A model generated the notes under the pieces. It was not told the origin of the DNA and searched no databases. It worked only from the letters and a program-made list of their open reading frames with translations. The position numbers and the translations under genes are program-made. Shown one piece after another: positions 61,701 through 64,000 of a stretch of 64,000 nucleotides of DNA. The first letter of the stretch is position 1. The number at the start of each line of letters is the position of its first letter. The stretch covers positions 1,648,067 through 1,712,066 of the forward strand of contig NW_026515445.1 of the NCBI RefSeq assembly GCF_014898815.1, given 5' to 3'. The stretch comes from Panonychus citri (taxonomy: Eukaryota > Arthropoda > Arachnida > Trombidiformes > Tetranychidae).

Positions 61701-64000
61701 GAGAAAGACAATGGTAATGTTTCGGTTATCCTTTTGGTTCATGTGTTTCAATCTCTTCGACTCTTTAATCGGTCTACTAATCCATCTTTATCTCATCTCC
61801 ATGACTTGATCTTTGCAGGATGAAAAAGAAAGAAGGAAAGCTGAAGTGCGAGCTCGTCTCGAAGCTCAAGCTCGAAAGAAACGCGGTTTCATGACCCCCG
61901 AAAGGAAAAAGCGACTGAGGGTAAGTAAACATTGACACTTTCACTTGAATCTTGAACTAGAGTTAAATTACTGTTGAAAGTTTTTTCTTATTCCACTTGT
62001 AACCCAAACAACGTCTTCAGAATTTACTTCGACGTAAGGCAGCGGAAGCGCTGAAAAGGGAGCAAGAAAGAAAAGCTGAAGAGAGACGAAGGATCATCCG
62101 AGAACGCACTGGAGCCCAGAAAAATTTCGATTCGGTCAACGAAGGTAATTAGTGTTACACTTTGCGATTTACGAGCTTTCCTCATTTCTGTTTGATTCTC
62201 AATCTCAAGCTAATCTTCAATCAATCGTGAAAGATTATTATAAAAGAATTCAGGACTTGGAAAGTAAAAAGTGGGACTTGGAAAGGGCCACTCGAGTGAA
62301 AGAAATCGAGGTTAGTAGTGAGATTGAACAATAACCATTAATCGATTGGCTCTTTTTCCAATTGTTCATCATTGTTTTCAGCTTAAAGAAATGCAGGAAA
62401 AAGTAAACGATCTGAAGGGCAAATTGTAAGTATTCACACAAAATCTCAATTCTGTTGCTTTTCTTTTCTTTTCAATGTCTGTGTCTTTCACTTGGTCAGT
62501 GTCATTCCTCCGTTGAAAAAAGTGTCGAAAACTGCGAATCAGTAAGTTAAACTGTCACACAATTGTCTCCACTCGATGCAACCATTAAAGATCTTAATCT
62601 TGACTTCGTTTTCTTATTCTTAGATTAGAGAAAATTCGTATGTTTACTGCTCGAGTTTCTCAGATGGATTATCGTAATCAATTGAAACAAGTTCAGAAAA
62701 ATGATTATCGTCTCGAGGATAACGACGAGGTCGCCAGCAAGACATGCAAACCTGAATGGGCTCAACCCAAAAGCAAAACAACATCGGTATCTGAGGCCAT
62801 TTCTGAGGCTGTTTCTGAGGCCGAGCAAGATGATTACTAAGTTTTCAACAAGACTGGACATTACGCACTAAGTGTATCTCGCTGCAATCTCGCAACGAAA
62901 ACAATCATTGTAATCAACATGATAAAATATTGATTAGTTAATAAACAGATTGTTTCGTCCAATCATTGATTACGTTTCTATTTGATTGATTGATTGATTG
63001 AATTGATGAGACTTACCTTCCACCAACCGACAGGTCAGAAATTGCATAGTAATACGTTTTAAGTACTTGTGGGTCTCGAAAAACTTCATCACCAAACGTA
63101 TTATGTCTCACCATGACAACTTTTATATCGGTGGCAGCGACGAATTTCTGTTGGGAGGAAGCGATCGAAAATTGAGCGATAAACAGCATCGAAGAAATTA
63201 CTGTTATGTTCTAAAGTTTTTTACCTGCAATTCCAAGTTTTGATCGAATCTTTTATGACTTGGCCTGAGCTCTAGAGTGCTGAAAATAATATTCCCACCA
63301 GTGAGAGGAGAAATGTCCGAGAATTCTTTGGAGCACAAAACTTTGTCCGGCTGAGAATCGGGGACTTCTCTCGATTCACTGACATTGAATGTATCCAAAC
63401 AGTTTCCACTGAAATACTGGAAAGGCACCCAATCGCTTTTCTCGTCCTCTCTTTTGTAAATAGCCAGACTTTCAGGTCGAGGGGAATTGAACAACAGTCG
63501 AATATATGTAACATCATAAGATTTACCTGTTTTCGACCAATTAGATTACGATGGTCCATTAATCTCTCTCGTTGATTAATAATCAATTTAGTGAATTGAA
63601 CGTGGACTCACCCAAATGAAGTGTAATATTAACTGTTTTCGGGAACTCGATCCCATCGTACATGGTTTCACTTTGCCACCAGGTCTGAGTTGCATTATCG
63701 TGAAAATCATTGATGAAGTTTACAGGGTGATCACCTCGACGACACTTACCATCACAGGTTCTCTGGTTTCTGTCCTCTCGATTAGGTGTTTGAACACAAT
63801 AATAAGTAATGTAAGGATGCTTTTCACCACATGTATTTGTAGCTTCAACGGGCCTTAGGTAGGCAGCGTTTTCAAACGGAGGAACACAGCGCCGAGCCTT
63901 ACCCTGTTCATCGTAACAAGACCTTTGAGCGGCATTGGACGAGGGGAACGGGTTAAGTGGATCGGTAAAGGCGAAAGACGAGCCTGATAAGGAGGCCGAT
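55776..64000 (-). CDS. LanB2: Laminin subunit gamma (LanB2-like), N-terminus beyond the window
   Basis: Minus-strand exons read as 64000-63612 (continuing outside), 63536-63235, 63147-63017, 61002-60824, 60268-60085, 60021-59904, 59841-58943, 58719-58537, 58306-58146 and 58070-55776. In order they encode the laminin N-terminal domain (CVPPFENAAYLRPVEATNTC ... NTFGDEVFRDPQVLKTYYYA), EGF-like LE repeats, a laminin IV domain (FKDTEKWTAIDRMGRSVALV region of exon 59841-58943), more LE repeats, and a long C-terminal coiled coil of about 550 residues that pairs with alpha and beta chains. Secreted gamma chains are core components of basement membranes. In exon 60268-60085 the frame shifts between GHGGRC and DCADNTDG: about two bases appear to be missing near 60195, so the chain is broken as written. 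The 2-kb intron 61003-63016 contains troponin I on the other strand. The C-terminus ends KLEP. Confidence 0.9.
61630..61710 (+). promoter_or_regulatory. GAGA-rich leader and probable promoter-proximal region of troponin I
   Basis: A purine stretch of repeated GAGAG motifs sits directly upstream of the troponin I ATG. GAGA-type sequences are common in arthropod core promoters and leaders. The assignment is inference from position and composition. Confidence 0.4.
61711..62840 (+). CDS. wupA: Troponin I (muscle thin-filament inhibitory subunit)
   Basis: Seven exons, 61711-61713, 61819-61920, 62021-62144, 62210-62310, 62382-62425, 62500-62541 and 62624-62840, join in frame to 210 residues. The first coding exon is just the ATG. 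The N-terminal half carries the troponin-C and troponin-T binding helix (MTPERKKRLRNLLRRKAAEA, then ERRRIIRERTG). The middle has the heptad region and KVNDLKGKF, and the C-terminal part has LKKVSKTAN and a KPEW motif. The protein ends in an acidic tail, SEAISEAVSEAEQDDY. Troponin I holds actomyosin inhibited until Ca2+ binds troponin C. Length and motifs fit arthropod TnI. Only one version of each exon is seen, without the mutually exclusive duplicates known in Drosophila wupA. It lies wholly inside a laminin gamma intron, antisense to it. Confidence 0.9.

Larger units (their letters stand above)
61003..63016 (-). other. Laminin gamma intron hosting a nested gene
   Basis: Bounded on the minus strand by a GTAAGT donor (63016) and a CTGTAG acceptor (61003). 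It lies between the LN domain (SDLSVGGR) and the first LE repeat (CKCNGHASDC). It is by far the longest intron of the visible gene, and the whole troponin I coding region lies in it on the plus strand. Confidence 0.9.

Noticed and set aside
1..64000. tRNA, rRNA, CRISPR or operon-type features
   Set aside because: I saw no cloverleaf with a GGTTCGA-type T-loop, no rRNA-like block and no regularly spaced direct repeats. The gene structure is eukaryotic.

Overview
The window is eukaryotic nuclear DNA from an arthropod. It is AT-rich, with spliced genes, GT-AG introns mostly of 60-300 bp and long AT-rich gaps. Several genes are typical of arthropods: a cuticle chitin deacetylase with a CBM14 and an LDLa module, a midline-fasciclin-type FAS1 protein, a laminin gamma chain and a muscle troponin I. 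The compact introns and duplicated P-glycoproteins suggest an acariform (spider-mite-like) chelicerate. That assignment is an inference and the sequence alone does not prove it.

Layout. 1-2016 (+): the 3' half of a P-glycoprotein-type ABC transporter. 2469-5100 (-): a group I chitin deacetylase. 6451-11396 (+): a complete second P-glycoprotein whose last exon is base-for-base the same as that of the first copy. 11.4-16.2 kb: a gap with no recognisable gene. 16163-24318 (+): an 11-exon secreted protein with five FAS1 domains and a roughly 500-residue disordered linker. 24895-26079 (-): an unrecognised 394-residue protein. 26424-26609 (-): a possible 61-residue single-pass membrane microprotein.

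26936-52346 is a large interrupted palindrome. Its arms (26936-36344 and 44178-52346) carry two near-identical, head-to-head copies of a multi-C2H2 zinc-finger gene. The inner end of each arm holds the same two shuffled fragments of the upstream ABC transporter. The 7.8-kb spacer is a nest of mobile elements: a further ABC tail fragment, a hAT-like MITE with near-perfect 8-bp target duplication, an R1/jockey-type LINE between copies of an 18-bp sequence, and a mariner transposase pseudogene. The large zinc-finger intron is unrelated in the two arms although the flanking exons match. Small indels break the reading frame at different places in each arm.

52957-54684 (+): a myotubularin phosphatase of the MTMR3/4 type, apparently without its PH-GRAM and FYVE domains. 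55776 to the window end (-): a laminin gamma chain running from the LN domain to the C-terminus. Its 2-kb intron contains a complete troponin I gene on the opposite strand (61711-62840).

The genes do not form one pathway. Cuticle and matrix functions (chitin deacetylase, FAS1 protein, laminin) lie beside xenobiotic export (the ABC pair). The most unusual structure is the palindrome, with its captured transporter exons and transposon-filled core.
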